Positions 35,288 through 44,858 of a stretch of 64,000 bases of DNA are shown in pieces. Numbering within the stretch: position 1 is the first letter of the stretch; each line of letters starts with the position of its first letter. The notes below the pieces were generated by a model. That model was not told where the DNA came from and made no database searches. It saw only the letters and a list, made by a program, of their open reading frames with translations. The position numbers and the translations under genes are program-made. Origin of the DNA: Flavisolibacter ginsenosidimutans (GTDB lineage: Bacteria > Bacteroidota > Bacteroidia > Chitinophagales > Chitinophagaceae); contig NZ_CP042433.1 of the NCBI RefSeq assembly GCF_007970805.1, positions 2,666,001 to 2,730,000 of the forward strand, in the 5' to 3' direction.

Positions 35288-38200
35288 TCACGCCATCACC
35301 TCCTTCACCTTGCCCGTCCGTTTCAATACACCCCAGCTTTGGAGTTCTCCTTTCACAGCGCGGCGTACGGCTTTGAACAAAACCCACCACATGATCCAGC
35401 GGTAAATAAGGCGCTGCGGAATCAGCCATATTAAACGCCCAATGCTTTCTTTTTCCAACCGGAAAGCAGCGACTGCAACGGCCGCATCAAACAACATGAA
35501 GGCAATGTAGTAAGGAAGAATATGCGAGGCATTGCCGGTGAACAACCCAACAAGCATAAAGAAATCGGCAATGGGAATAAAGAACGGGATGATGTATTGG
35601 AACAACAAAATATTGGGCATGGCCAGCCAACCCAGCCAGCCGTAATTTTTGTTGAACATAACGTCCTTGTGCTTCCAGAAGGTTTGCAAAATGCCAAAGC
35701 TCCAGCGGAAGCGTTGCTTGTTAAACTGCGCAAGTTTTTCCGGCACTTCGGTAAAGGCAAGGGCTTTGTTTTCGTTTCTTATCTCGTAGCCTGCGCGAAG
35801 AATGCGAATGGTAAGGTCACAATCTTCCGCCAGCGTATCGGTGGTAAATCCACCTGCGTCTTCAATGGCTTTTTTGCGGAAAGCGCCAATAGCGCCGGGC
35901 ACAACGGTAATGGCGTTTACCGCTGCAAAGGCACGCCGGTCGAAGTTTTGGCTGCTGATGTATTCGATAGCTTGCCAGCGGGTAAGCATGTTTACTTCGT
36001 TGCCCACCTTTACGTTTCCGGCCACCGCTCCCACTCCTTCAGCGGCAAAATGCTTCATCATTTCTGACACAGCCGTCGGGTGAAGTTTCGTGTCCGCATC
36101 AATGCACACCACAAACTCCGCATGGGTTTGAGAAATGCCGTAGTTTAACGCAGAGGCTTTACCGCCGTTGGGTTTTGTAAACACTTTCACTTTTGGATGA
36201 TCCTTGAACACATCGGCCACTTTTGCGTAGGTATCGTCCTTGCTGCCGTCGTCAACAAAAACAACGTTGAAATTCGGGTAGTCGGTTTTTAATAAATTCT
36301 GCAGCGAGCTTACGGCATTCACTTCTTCGTTGTAGGCCGGAACGATAATGGAAACCAATGGATGTTGCTGCATCATTGTTGGCAGCAACATGGCCGCTTT
36401 TTTTTCTTTTCTTCTTTCGATGGTGGTTAACACCGCCATCAGTAAAATGCGGGCAATTGAAAGAGCAATGAAGATGATGAACAGCGAAAACAAAATGTGG
36501 TTTATCCAGTAAATGGTTTCTACCAAAACAATGTTTGCCTGAATGAGAAAATAGCCGCTGCCTTTGGGCACGGGCGGCATTACGGCGTCTTTCTTTTTTC
36601 CGAGATAATCGGCAACGGTCGTAAACGTATAACCGCGTTGTTTAAAATAATCAATGATGCGCGGCAGGGCTTCAATTGTGGCTTCGCGGGTTTCGCCGCC
36701 GGCATCGTGCAACAGAACGATGTTGCCGCCCTGGTTCTCGCTTTCAAACTTTTGTTTTAGCGTTATCACTCGTTGAAAAATGGTATCAGCGCTCACCCCT
36801 GGCTGCCAGTCTTCGGGGTCAATGGACTCGCCGATGTCGAGATAATTTTTTGTTCGCGCCAGGGCAACCGGCTGCAATTCCTCCCATTTCTGCGGGGTAA
36901 AATCGGCGTTGTACGGCGCACGAAACAGCACCGTTGAATGACCCGTGATGCATTCGATCAACAACCGCGTTGATTCCATTTCAATCACCGCCCGCCGCGG
37001 ACTTATTTCGGCCACGTTTGGATGCAGAAAGGTGTGGTTGCCAATCTCGTGGCCCTCGCGGTAAATGCGCTTGAGCATCGGAATGTTTTCTTCCACGTTC
37101 TTGCCCACCACGAAAAATGTGGCCGGCACGTGCTTCTCCGAAAGAATATCCAGCACACGCGGTGTCCAGTTGGCGTCGGGACCGTCATCGAAAGTGAGTA
37201 CAATTTTCTTGCGGTTGCGGGCCGTGTCTTGCTTGTTCCAGCCGTAAGCGTTTACAATAAACTGCGAAGGAAGCTGCACATAGTTTTCTTCACTAATGAG
37301 CATTTCGCTTGTGTCCTGTTCCGTTTTGATAAGGCCTTTGGTTGGCGTACTCACCACGTCCAGCACTTCGCCCTGGCCGTTGTAGTCTACATCGTCGGTG
37401 GATTCAATGGAGCTAAATTCGGCAAAGTCAAACCTCTGCGCCGCTTCTTTCGACATGTCAAGATTGTAAAAATCCCAGATGCGAGAGTCCTCAGAACCAA
37501 GCCGCCAAATGGCCGTTCCGGCGAGGTCACTTTCGGTGGCAAAACGCATGGTGTTGAAGGCCGTGGCCGCATCAGTAAAATACACGTCGTGCTCCACGTC
37601 GTTGTCGTCGGAATAAGAAAAATGCAAATTGTAAGTATCGTTGTTGAATTCAATTTTTCCGTCGTTTTCCTTGGCCACGGAAAGGGCTTGCTGATAGGTA
37701 AGCGGCAAGGCCTGGCTGTTCCTGGGCCAGTCATAACCATAAGCGCCAAGGCCCAGGATGATTTTGTTGGCGGGAAGCTTTTTAGTGGCTTCGTCCACGG
37801 CGGCTTCTATCCATTTTTGCTCGGCTATCGGCCCCGCTTTCGTGCCGTCCGAAAACTCGTCGTAGGCCATCACAAACAGGAAGTCGTTGTACTTCGCCAA
37901 CGCATCGTAATTGTAATCTTCGTTAAACGGAATCACGTCCTGCGTTACCAGCAAATGGTGTGCGTGAAGCTTTTCGTACAATTCTTTTTGAAAAGCGATT
38001 AGCGGCTCGTCGGTGGTTTCCACCAAGTCTTCAAAGTCCACGTTTACGCCGGCAAAATGTTTTGCTTTCAACAGGCGAATGAGGTCGTTGATGAGGCGTT
38101 CGCGTTTGGCCTGCGTGGTCAAAATACGGTGTACGGCGTCGCCGTGAAAAACTTCGCCCAGGTTGTTGGTAAGAACGGGCATGATGTTCACGCCTGACTG

Positions 38201-38710
38201 CTGCATGATGGCCAGTGCCTGTCCGTCTATTTTCGAAATAAGAGTGTCGGCCTTTGGATCAATAAAAAACCATTCGGGAATAACGAGGTTCAGCTTGTTC
38301 ACGTTGCGTTGCAGGGAGTAATAAGATTGCGGGTCCCAGTCAACAAAAAAGCCGGCGCGAATGCGGCAAGCTTCTGTATTGGACGTGATGTTTCGAAAGT
38401 TAGCGGGAACAAAAGATTGGTAAGGTTCGCGGGTTTTGGCTTTTACGTCGCGGTCATCAATAAACTTGCGAAAGCCGTAGTATTTGCGGGCCAGTTCGCT
38501 GTTTTTGTAAATAAAACTGCTGGTATCTTTCAGCGGTTTGTACTCCACCGATTGCAGGTGGGGCATGTTTGTGTTTTTAACGGCTGCGCCTACGGCAATG
38601 ATGAAGGCAACGAGAAGAATGATGCCGATGAAAATCAATACGCGGCTGCCCCATTTCACCCGTTGCCAACGAGTAGCGGTGGAAGCCTGAAAAACCTGTC
38701 TGTCTTGCAT
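35288..38710 (-). CDS. GH18-like/polysaccharide deacetylase/GT2 synthase fusion
   Basis: A 1140-residue membrane protein joining three exopolysaccharide activities. After an N-terminal helix (~22-46) comes a GH18-like barrel (~85-430) with catalytic motif GVNVDFEDL (Glu ~227). Next is a NodB deacetylase domain (~500-700; FDDGPD, EIGNHTFLHP, RAPYNAD), then a transmembrane segment and a processive GT2 (~785-1020; VSIIVPAYNEE, IDADTKLHP, EDCDLT, QRFRW). C-terminal helices end it. The set parallels PgaB plus PgaC of poly-N-acetylglucosamine synthesis in one chain, so a beta-linked GlcNAc polymer is the likely product. The ATG at 38710 replaces a longer frame from 38752. Confidence 0.9.
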   Translation of the reverse strand: MQDRQVFQASTATRWQRVKWGSRVLIFIGIILLVAFIIAVGAAVKNTNMPHLQSVEYKPLKDTSSFIYKNSELARKYYGFRKFIDDRDVKAKTREPYQSFVPANFRNITSNTEACRIRAGFFVDWDPQSYYSLQRNVNKLNLVIPEWFFIDPKADTLISKIDGQALAIMQQSGVNIMPVLTNNLGEVFHGDAVHRILTTQAKRERLINDLIRLLKAKHFAGVNVDFEDLVETTDEPLIAFQKELYEKLHAHHLLVTQDVIPFNEDYNYDALAKYNDFLFVMAYDEFSDGTKAGPIAEQKWIEAAVDEATKKLPANKIILGLGAYGYDWPRNSQALPLTYQQALSVAKENDGKIEFNNDTYNLHFSYSDDNDVEHDVYFTDAATAFNTMRFATESDLAGTAIWRLGSEDSRIWDFYNLDMSKEAAQRFDFAEFSSIESTDDVDYNGQGEVLDVVSTPTKGLIKTEQDTSEMLISEENYVQLPSQFIVNAYGWNKQDTARNRKKIVLTFDDGPDANWTPRVLDILSEKHVPATFFVVGKNVEENIPMLKRIYREGHEIGNHTFLHPNVAEISPRRAVIEMESTRLLIECITGHSTVLFRAPYNADFTPQKWEELQPVALARTKNYLDIGESIDPEDWQPGVSADTIFQRVITLKQKFESENQGGNIVLLHDAGGETREATIEALPRIIDYFKQRGYTFTTVADYLGKKKDAVMPPVPKGSGYFLIQANIVLVETIYWINHILFSLFIIFIALSIARILLMAVLTTIERRKEKKAAMLLPTMMQQHPLVSIIVPAYNEEVNAVSSLQNLLKTDYPNFNVVFVDDGSKDDTYAKVADVFKDHPKVKVFTKPNGGKASALNYGISQTHAEFVVCIDADTKLHPTAVSEMMKHFAAEGVGAVAGNVKVGNEVNMLTRWQAIEYISSQNFDRRAFAAVNAITVVPGAIGAFRKKAIEDAGGFTTDTLAEDCDLTIRILRAGYEIRNENKALAFTEVPEKLAQFNKQRFRWSFGILQTFWKHKDVMFNKNYGWLGWLAMPNILLFQYIIPFFIPIADFFMLVGLFTGNASHILPYYIAFMLFDAAVAVAAFRLEKESIGRLIWLIPQRLIYRWIMWWVLFKAVRRAVKGELQSWGVLKRTGKVKEVMA

Positions 38711-38784
38711 AATAAATCCGATGGATTTGAACAGGCAAAGTTCAAAAATCAATTGTTAAGGCGGGGCTTATTTAGTTCAAAACC

Positions 38785-40590
38785 TCAATAATCAAGTTCA
38801 AGTTTAAGACGATCTTTTAATTCTTTGACAATAGGGTACTGTTCGATGAGTTTGAAGTATTGATCCTTGGCCGTGAGCGGAGCTTCAATAATTGTTTCGT
38901 CTTTTGGCGGCTCAATCAGGGTAATGGTAAACTGAAGCGTCCGGTTACACAGTTCGCCCTGCAAAAATTCACCGGCTTCTTTTCGCTCCAATTCAATAAA
39001 TTTTTCGTTGATCTTGTTGTGCACGATAACTTCAAAGCAAGCCTCGTCTTTTATCACCAACTCGCCCAGTTCGTAACTCTGCCAGGCCGGGCGTTTGCTT
39101 TCTTTCAACCGTTCAATAAACTTTTTCCAGGCTTCTTTTAATGCGGCTTCTTCCAACGGCTTGTCGGCAACGGTTTGTCCGCCGTTTTCCGCGGCTATTT
39201 TGTTGCGCAGGGCATCAAGCGAAGAAAGTTTTGTTTTTGTTGCAGCAGGCTTTGCGGCGGTTTGCGCGGGTTTGTATTCTGGCTTTTGTTCTTCCACCAT
39301 TGGCTGCGCCACGGGCTTTGGTACAGGTGTTTCAATCACCAGCTTGGCTTCGGGTTTTGCAACAACTTTCGTTTCTGCCGAAGGTGCTTTTTGCAGCGGC
39401 GCGGCAATGGGTTTCAGCACCCTGAACGCAACGGCTTTTGTTGCTTCAACTACTTTTTTTTTATCGAAGTTTGAGGCATTTGCGGTAATCGCCAATGCCT
39501 GTGAGAGATAGCAAAGTTTGATGAGCGCAAGCTCTACGTGCAGGCGCTTGTTGCGGGCCGCACGGAAACCAATTTCGGCTTCATTCAACAGGTTTAGCGC
39601 ACTGATAATGTAAGCCGCATCTACACTTTTCGCGGCTTCGGCGTAGCGCTTTTTAAAGCTTTCCACCACTTCCAAAAGCCCGGCTACTCTTTCATCTTTA
39701 CAGATTAAAAGATTTCGCAAAAATTCCGCGAAGCCGTTCAGCACCATATCGCCTTCAAAACCTTTTTTGTTGATGTCGTCGAAGAGCAACATGGCTCCTG
39801 CAAGGTCTTGCGCCAACATGCAATCGAACAGTTTGAAGTAATAATCGGCATCGAGGATGTTGAGGTGTTCGATGGTGTTTTCATACGTCACATCGCCATC
39901 GGTAAAGGAAACGATTTTGTCGAGAATGCTCAACGCATCCCTCATGCAGCCCTCGCTTTTTTGGGCAATGAGCTGCAAGGCCGTTTCCTGGGCTTTGATG
40001 TCCTCTTTTTTGGCGATGCCCGCAAGATGATTAACCGTATCCTGCAAGGTGATTCGTTTAAAATCGAAGATTTGACAACGGCTTAGGATGGTGGGAAGAA
40101 TTTTGTGTTTTTCCGTTGTGGCCAAAATAAAAATGGCGTAAGGCGGTGGCTCTTCCAATGTTTTTAAAAAAGCATTAAAGGCCGATGACGAAAGCATGTG
40201 CACTTCATCAATAATATAAACCTTGTATTTGCCGGCTTGCGGTGCAAAACGTACTTGCTCAACCAAGGCCCGAATGTCGTCCACCGAGTTGTTGCTGGCG
40301 GCATCCAGCTCGTGAATGTTCATGGAAGTGCCGTTGTTGAACGACACGCAGGAATGACACACGTTGCAAGCCTCGCCGTCGGGCTGAAGGTTCTCGCAGT
40401 TGATGGTTTTTGCCAGGATGCGGGCACAGGTTGTTTTGCCCACGCCGCGTGGACCGCAAAACAAAAAGGCGTGCGCCAGGTGATTGTTTTTGATGGCGTT
40501 TTTCAGCGTAGTGGTAATGTGTTCTTGCCCCACCACCGTGTCAAAGGTTTGGGGCCGGTATTTGCGTGCGGAGACAATGAATTTTTCCAT
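38785..40590 (-). CDS. dnaX: DNA polymerase III subunit gamma/tau
   Basis: Clamp-loader ATPase of 601 residues. The Walker A motif is GPRGVGKTT, the zinc module Cys are in INCENLQPDGEACNVCHSC, and Walker B with SRC follows (IIDEVHMLSSSAF, ILSRCQIFDF). Residues ~220-360 form domain III, and a Pro/Lys/Ala-rich linker (~375-470) leads to a C-terminal tau-like domain. I see no slippery A run of the E. coli type. The ATG at 40590 gives MEKFIVSARKYRP, the standard N-terminus. Confidence 0.95.
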   Translation of the reverse strand: MEKFIVSARKYRPQTFDTVVGQEHITTTLKNAIKNNHLAHAFLFCGPRGVGKTTCARILAKTINCENLQPDGEACNVCHSCVSFNNGTSMNIHELDAASNNSVDDIRALVEQVRFAPQAGKYKVYIIDEVHMLSSSAFNAFLKTLEEPPPYAIFILATTEKHKILPTILSRCQIFDFKRITLQDTVNHLAGIAKKEDIKAQETALQLIAQKSEGCMRDALSILDKIVSFTDGDVTYENTIEHLNILDADYYFKLFDCMLAQDLAGAMLLFDDINKKGFEGDMVLNGFAEFLRNLLICKDERVAGLLEVVESFKKRYAEAAKSVDAAYIISALNLLNEAEIGFRAARNKRLHVELALIKLCYLSQALAITANASNFDKKKVVEATKAVAFRVLKPIAAPLQKAPSAETKVVAKPEAKLVIETPVPKPVAQPMVEEQKPEYKPAQTAAKPAATKTKLSSLDALRNKIAAENGGQTVADKPLEEAALKEAWKKFIERLKESKRPAWQSYELGELVIKDEACFEVIVHNKINEKFIELERKEAGEFLQGELCNRTLQFTITLIEPPKDETIIEAPLTAKDQYFKLIEQYPIVKELKDRLKLELDY

Positions 40591-40686
40591 GAGTGATTGG
40601 CTTGCAAGGTAGGGAAAGGAGAGGAAATTTTTCGGGCAAGCTCCTGCGCGGCTGGGCGGTAATCCTAACCTTATAAAGGGAAAGCA

Positions 40687-40715
40687 AAAGCCCAATCTCC
40701 TTTTGATTGGGCTTT
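40687..40715 (-). terminator. Hairpin between dnaX and the TIGR03118 gene
   Basis: AAAGCCCAATC pairs with GATTGGGCTTT across 7 bases (11-bp stem). It ends the upstream lipoprotein transcript on the reverse strand. The T tract is short and interrupted. Confidence 0.65.
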
Positions 40716-40737
40716 GCAAACGGTGCATACTTCCTTA

Positions 40738-41931
40738 TCAATCGTCGTTCAGATCGCCGTCGTCCATGCGGGCAATAATGTAGCCGAAAAGGCCGTGCGT
40801 TTCATCATCGGGGCCGGCAGCAAAATACAGGCGTCGCTGGTCAATGGTTGATGTTGCTGGCGGCAACGTAATTGCCCACAGCCCTTCTATCTGAATCATA
40901 TCATGGCCGTGGCTTCCGCGAAGCTGTCCTTTGAATTTTCCGCTCGTAGTGTAAGCGTTGATGCGGCCGTCGCCAAAGTTTCCGACTAGAATCATTGGTC
41001 CGCTGTCATCGTCATCAGCTTCATCATTGCCAAAGAAAGAAGCAGGTACTTTGGCCAAGCCCCAAGGTGCGTTCAGCGTACCACCTGAAGCAAAACGTTT
41101 TACCAGCACACCGGCGGTATTATAAACATCTACGTAACCAAGTCCCATACCCGCTTGGCTTTCTCCGTTCGCGGCCACTTTCGCATAGGTTACATAAAGA
41201 AGGCCGTCAATGTTTTGAATGTTGAAAGGCGCATAACCGGCGGGAATACCGGGATCGGAAAACGGCATGACCACAGGAGCAAAGCTCTTGTTCCACACGT
41301 TAATTTTCCGGGCCGCAAAATTGGCGGCGTACAAAAACGTATCGGTTCCGGCGGCACCCGTTGTTAAACCCGTAAACGCGGACTGCGGCACTGCAGCAAT
41401 GCGCCTGGCCGTTGTGCCCTGCGCACCGTTCCAAGCCGAAAGCACACCGTCAACGCCCACGAAAATAAAACGTGCTGCGCTGCTGCCCGGAATGATGAAA
41501 GCCGTGTTGCTGCCGTTGAAGACGATGCCCGTGGGATTGCCTCCGGTAGTGGCTGCCGGCAGCGGAATGTTCACACGGCCCAAAGCCGTGGGTGCGCCTT
41601 CGCTTGTGTAAACTTCACTCACATGCCCCTCTTGCGAATTAACCCAGGCCGTGCCGTTAGGGGCAAAGGCAATCCCCCATGCATTCATCAGTGTTGGATC
41701 AATGAAGGCGGCACCATACTCGCTGTTGTTGGCCACAAGGTTCACCTGAGTAAAGTGACCAATTTTTTTGCCGCCGTTGTTGTCTTTTGCCGCTTTGGCT
41801 TCATCGGCCTGCAACGGATTAGTAGAAGCTGGTTTGTCAATTGATTTTTGACAGCCAGCAACAAACAATGCTGTCAGCGCCAGGGCAAGCCTTCCAGCAC
41901 GAAGGAAGTTTGCTGTGTTGGTTTTGTTCAT
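40738..41931 (-). CDS. TIGR03118-family beta-propeller lipoprotein
   Basis: A 397-residue exported protein with a lipoprotein signal (LALALTALFVAGC). It has the hallmarks of the TIGR03118 family: FTQVNLVANN, DPTLMNAWGIAFAPNGTAWVNSQEG, NPTGIVFNGS, LYAANFAARKINVWNKSF, APWGLAKVP, ILVGNFGDGRINAYTTSGKF and EGLWAITLPP. These suggest an NHL-like propeller. Function is not established. The C-terminus is acidic (DDGDLNDD). The ATG at 41931 is used; the TTG three codons upstream is not needed. Confidence 0.85.
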   Translation of the reverse strand: MNKTNTANFLRAGRLALALTALFVAGCQKSIDKPASTNPLQADEAKAAKDNNGGKKIGHFTQVNLVANNSEYGAAFIDPTLMNAWGIAFAPNGTAWVNSQEGHVSEVYTSEGAPTALGRVNIPLPAATTGGNPTGIVFNGSNTAFIIPGSSAARFIFVGVDGVLSAWNGAQGTTARRIAAVPQSAFTGLTTGAAGTDTFLYAANFAARKINVWNKSFAPVVMPFSDPGIPAGYAPFNIQNIDGLLYVTYAKVAANGESQAGMGLGYVDVYNTAGVLVKRFASGGTLNAPWGLAKVPASFFGNDEADDDDSGPMILVGNFGDGRINAYTTSGKFKGQLRGSHGHDMIQIEGLWAITLPPATSTIDQRRLYFAAGPDDETHGLFGYIIARMDDGDLNDD

Positions 41932-42302
41932 ACAAAACAATTTTTAAGGTGAAGAAAAAGAATCCGGTTTTCAACGGGCAGGGCCTCTTGATAAGACTGG
42001 ATTGAACGGTGTTCACCAACGGAAAGGCTGGTCTTCTTCCGCACCGTTGCCAACAACCCGCGACACGTTTCCGCCAAAGAAGCTGCATAGAAGGACACGA
42101 CTTTACGGCTAGGGCGAAAGAAGTTAAAAGCCCGAAGGGCCTTCTTTAGTTAGTTGCCGAACAAGGAATGTAACCGCCGGTGAAAAAATTGCCGCGCAGC
42201 GAACAAAGCGTTGAAGAGCGTCTTTTGGCTTTGTCAGTCTGAGCCTGCGAAGGTTCAGGATAAACCAAAACGACCCCAATCGGTACCCGGCTGCTGGTCC
42301 AT
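41932..42302. other. Intergenic, no gene; repeat fragments
   Basis: About 370 bases without a reading frame. It contains a small hairpin (AAGCCCGAAGGGCCTTCTTT near 42129). It also holds a diverged copy of the widely dispersed CACCCTGAG...GTCGAAGG repeat at 42233-42261, whose better copy is at 62337. Confidence 0.5.
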
Positions 42303-42336
42303 AAAAAAACGCCTTCAAATTGAAGACGTTTTTTTT
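42303..42336. terminator. Bidirectional terminator after the ABC permease gene
   Basis: A run of seven A's, then ACGCCTTCAA facing TTGAAGACGT with one mismatch, then eight T's. It lies 15 bases past the end of the reverse-strand permease gene. Confidence 0.75.
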
Positions 42337-42351
42337 ATGAATATCTGCGCT

Positions 42352-43620
42352 TTACTTTCGCGACGCCCACTTGAGCATTTCTTTCCAGCTTGGTTTTTTG
42401 CCGTACATCAAAATGCCCGTGCGGTAAATTTTTCCGGCAAACCAGGTGGTGAACAAAAAGCCGGCAATGAGCAAAGCAGCGCTTAATCCCAGTTGCCACC
42501 AGGGCACCGTGCCCGGTATGCCAAACGGTATGCGGCACATCATGATGATGGGCGACGAGAACGGGATAATGCTGGCCCAAAAAGCAAGTTTACCCGAAGG
42601 ATCGGCAATGACGGGCGCCATGAGCATCACAGAAAAAACCACGATCATGGTAATGGGGAAAGAAAGCGATTGCGCTTCCCGCATGTCCTCGTTCACCGAT
42701 GAACCGATGGCGGCAAAAAGCGAAGCGTAAAAAAAGAAGCCGCCCAGCAAATAAAAGACAAAGCAAACAAGGATAAACGGCACGTTGACGTTGGAGATGA
42801 CTTTGTTAACCTGCCCTACTGCTTCCGATACGGCGTTGCTGCTGCCCGATGCTTTGGTAACGTTGTAAATAACCAGCGCAAACACAATCCACAACAAAAA
42901 CTGCGTGAGCGCCACCAGGCCGATGCCGATGATTTTTCCCAACATCAATTGAAATGGCCGGATACTCGACACCATCACTTCGGCAATGCGGCTCGTTTTT
43001 TCTTCCATCACACCCATCATTACTTGGGAGCCGTAAAGAAGCAGGATGATATAAATAAGAATGGCAGCTACGTAACCGATGCCCGAAGCGATGCCGCTGT
43101 CGGCTTTTTCATCGTTGATATTTTTTTCGGTGAGGTTGATTTTGCTTTGTTCGATCAGGGAACGCTGCTGTTCGGTAATGCCAAGCTTGTTGTAGTTTAC
43201 GTTGGTCCAGATGGTGTTCAGTTTGTTCTGCACGCCGTACACCGAGGTGATGCCGTGATTTTTCTCAGTCACCAGTGTAAGGCTTTTCAAACCGTCCTTT
43301 GCAGAGGGCGGAACAACGACGTAGCCGTCGTAACCCATTGCCGAAAAATGCTGCCGCACACTGTCGGCATCGGCCGTTACAAAATCAAGGTAAGAAGAGC
43401 TGTCCTGCAGGTTGGCGCGGCCAATCAGTCCGCGGTCAAACACACCCGACGAATCAAGAACGGCTACCCGCAACACCTTTGAGTTTTTCTTGGCAATGTA
43501 AGTGCTGCCGAAAATAATGGCGAGGTAAAACACCGGAAAAAGAATGGTGGAAACCAGAAAGGTTTTTTTGCGAATGCGGGTAAGGTATTCGCGTTTTATG
43601 ATCAGGAGTGATTTATTCAT
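42352..43620 (-). CDS. ABC-2 type transporter permease (NatB-like)
   Basis: A 422-residue membrane protein with the NatB/ABC-2 layout: N-terminal helix (FLVSTILFPVFYLAIIF), a ~150-residue extracytoplasmic domain, and five to six helices in the C-terminal half. The conserved stretch MMGVMEEKTSRIAEVMVSSIRPFQLMLGKI lies between helices. It pairs with the ATPase gene 64 bases upstream. The substrate (ion, drug or lipid) is unknown. Confidence 0.88.
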   Translation of the reverse strand: MNKSLLIIKREYLTRIRKKTFLVSTILFPVFYLAIIFGSTYIAKKNSKVLRVAVLDSSGVFDRGLIGRANLQDSSSYLDFVTADADSVRQHFSAMGYDGYVVVPPSAKDGLKSLTLVTEKNHGITSVYGVQNKLNTIWTNVNYNKLGITEQQRSLIEQSKINLTEKNINDEKADSGIASGIGYVAAILIYIILLLYGSQVMMGVMEEKTSRIAEVMVSSIRPFQLMLGKIIGIGLVALTQFLLWIVFALVIYNVTKASGSSNAVSEAVGQVNKVISNVNVPFILVCFVFYLLGGFFFYASLFAAIGSSVNEDMREAQSLSFPITMIVVFSVMLMAPVIADPSGKLAFWASIIPFSSPIIMMCRIPFGIPGTVPWWQLGLSAALLIAGFLFTTWFAGKIYRTGILMYGKKPSWKEMLKWASRK

Positions 43621-43629
43621 GTGAGCTTA

Positions 43630-43682
43630 GTTGAGTGGTTGATTTGTGAACGGCATTGTCTGTTGCTCGTTGCCTATTGCCA
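43630..43682. repeat. 8-bp then 7-bp tandem arrays within the ABC operon
   Basis: Units GTTGAGTG, GTTGATTT, GTGAACGG (43630-43653) are followed by ATTGTCT, GTTGCTC, GTTGCCT, ATTGCCA (43655-43682). They fill the 64-base gap between the ATPase and permease genes. Confidence 0.55.
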
Positions 43683-43684
43683 CA

Positions 43685-44617
43685 TCAGGCTGTTACGGGT
43701 TGAAACTGCCTTGCGGCCGGCGTGCCTTCCACAAGTTCAATAAAGATGTCGTTAAGCGAAGGAAGGATTTCGTTAAACGAAGCAATGGCTACGCCGCTTT
43801 GCAACGCGGCGGACAGAATATCATTGGGCTGACAGCCTTCGGCAATCTTTACAACCATGGACTGATCATTGCTTTTTATAATGCTAAACGAAGGATGCGA
43901 AAGCACCGGCGCTTCGCCGTCGTAGCCAACACGGAACAAGCCCGCTTTGTATTTCTGCTTTGCTTCTTTCACCGTGCCGTCCAAAATCTTCTGTCCTTTG
44001 TTTACAAGAATGATGTGATCGCAAATCTCCTCCACCTGCTCCATGCGGTGCGTACTGAAGATAATGGTGGCGCCGTTCTTTGCAAGGTTGAAGATCACGT
44101 CCTTAATCAAGTTGCTGTTTACCGGGTCAAGACCGCTAAACGGTTCGTCGAGAATAATGAGCTTTGGATTGTGCACAACGGTGGTTACAAACTGCAGCTT
44201 CTGGCTCATGCCTTTCGATAAGTCTTCCACCTTTTTGTTCCACCAGCTTTGCATTTCAAACTTCACAAACCACTCCTTAATTAACCGCATTGCTTCGTTT
44301 TTTGGAAGCCCTTTCAGTTGAGCAAGATAAAGTGCATGCTCACCTATCTTCATCTTTTTGTACAAGCCTCTTTCTTCGGGCATGTAGCCGATGCGTTCAA
44401 TGTCTTTTAGCGCATCAAAGGGTTTGCCGTCGAATAAAATTTCGCCGCTGTCGGGATAAAAAATGCCGGTGATCATGCGGATAAGCGTTGTTTTGCCGGC
44501 GCCGTTCGGGCCCAGTAAACCAAAGATGCTTCCCGGCGCAACGCCAAAGGAAATGTCGTCAACGGCTTTTTGCGTAGCAAAATATTTTTTAAGGTCGCGG
44601 GCTTCGAGCAGGTTCAT
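43685..44617 (-). CDS. ABC transporter ATP-binding protein (NatA-like)
   Basis: A 310-residue ATPase: Walker A GPNGAGKTT, Q-loop YMPEERGLYK, a degenerate signature DLSKGMSQKLQF, Walker B LIILDEPFSGLDP and H-loop IFSTHRMEQVEE. The C-terminal ~80 residues form the DUF4162-type extension seen in NatA-like ATPases. Its partner is the ABC-2 permease downstream. Confidence 0.92.
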   Translation of the reverse strand: MNLLEARDLKKYFATQKAVDDISFGVAPGSIFGLLGPNGAGKTTLIRMITGIFYPDSGEILFDGKPFDALKDIERIGYMPEERGLYKKMKIGEHALYLAQLKGLPKNEAMRLIKEWFVKFEMQSWWNKKVEDLSKGMSQKLQFVTTVVHNPKLIILDEPFSGLDPVNSNLIKDVIFNLAKNGATIIFSTHRMEQVEEICDHIILVNKGQKILDGTVKEAKQKYKAGLFRVGYDGEAPVLSHPSFSIIKSNDQSMVVKIAEGCQPNDILSAALQSGVAIASFNEILPSLNDIFIELVEGTPAARQFQPVTA

Positions 44618-44717
44618 AAACGTAAGCTGGTTTGAGGTTGATGTGGTTTCAAATGTAATCAGCGTTTGGTGAAAAGCTCCCGCTGTTTTATACGAAGCCT
44701 CTGTTTGGCAGGACGAA

Positions 44718-44858
44718 CCTAAACCCCTAAAGGAGCTTCGGTCGCTCTAAGCATAAGCCTCTTACAAAGCACAACGCCCCTGACTTCTAAGATCAGGGGC
44801 GTTGTGCTTTGTAAGAACTCTGCTACCGTAAACGACGAAGCCCGTTAGGGGTTTGGGG
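44718..44858. repeat. Nested palindrome between glyA and the ABC operon
   Basis: Outer arms 44718-44740 and 44836-44858 share AAACCCCTAA...GCTTCG in opposite orientation. The right arm touches the glyA stop codon (44859-44861). A perfect 23-bp hairpin (44761-44783 with 44793-44815, 9-base loop) lies inside. Confidence 0.75.
44761..44815. terminator. 23-bp perfect hairpin, probable glyA terminator
   Basis: The stem starts CTTACAAAGCACAACG and contains CCCCTGA/TCAGGGG. There is no clear T tract, so the hairpin may also stabilise the 3' end. The reverse-strand glyA transcript reaches it right after the stop. Confidence 0.6.
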
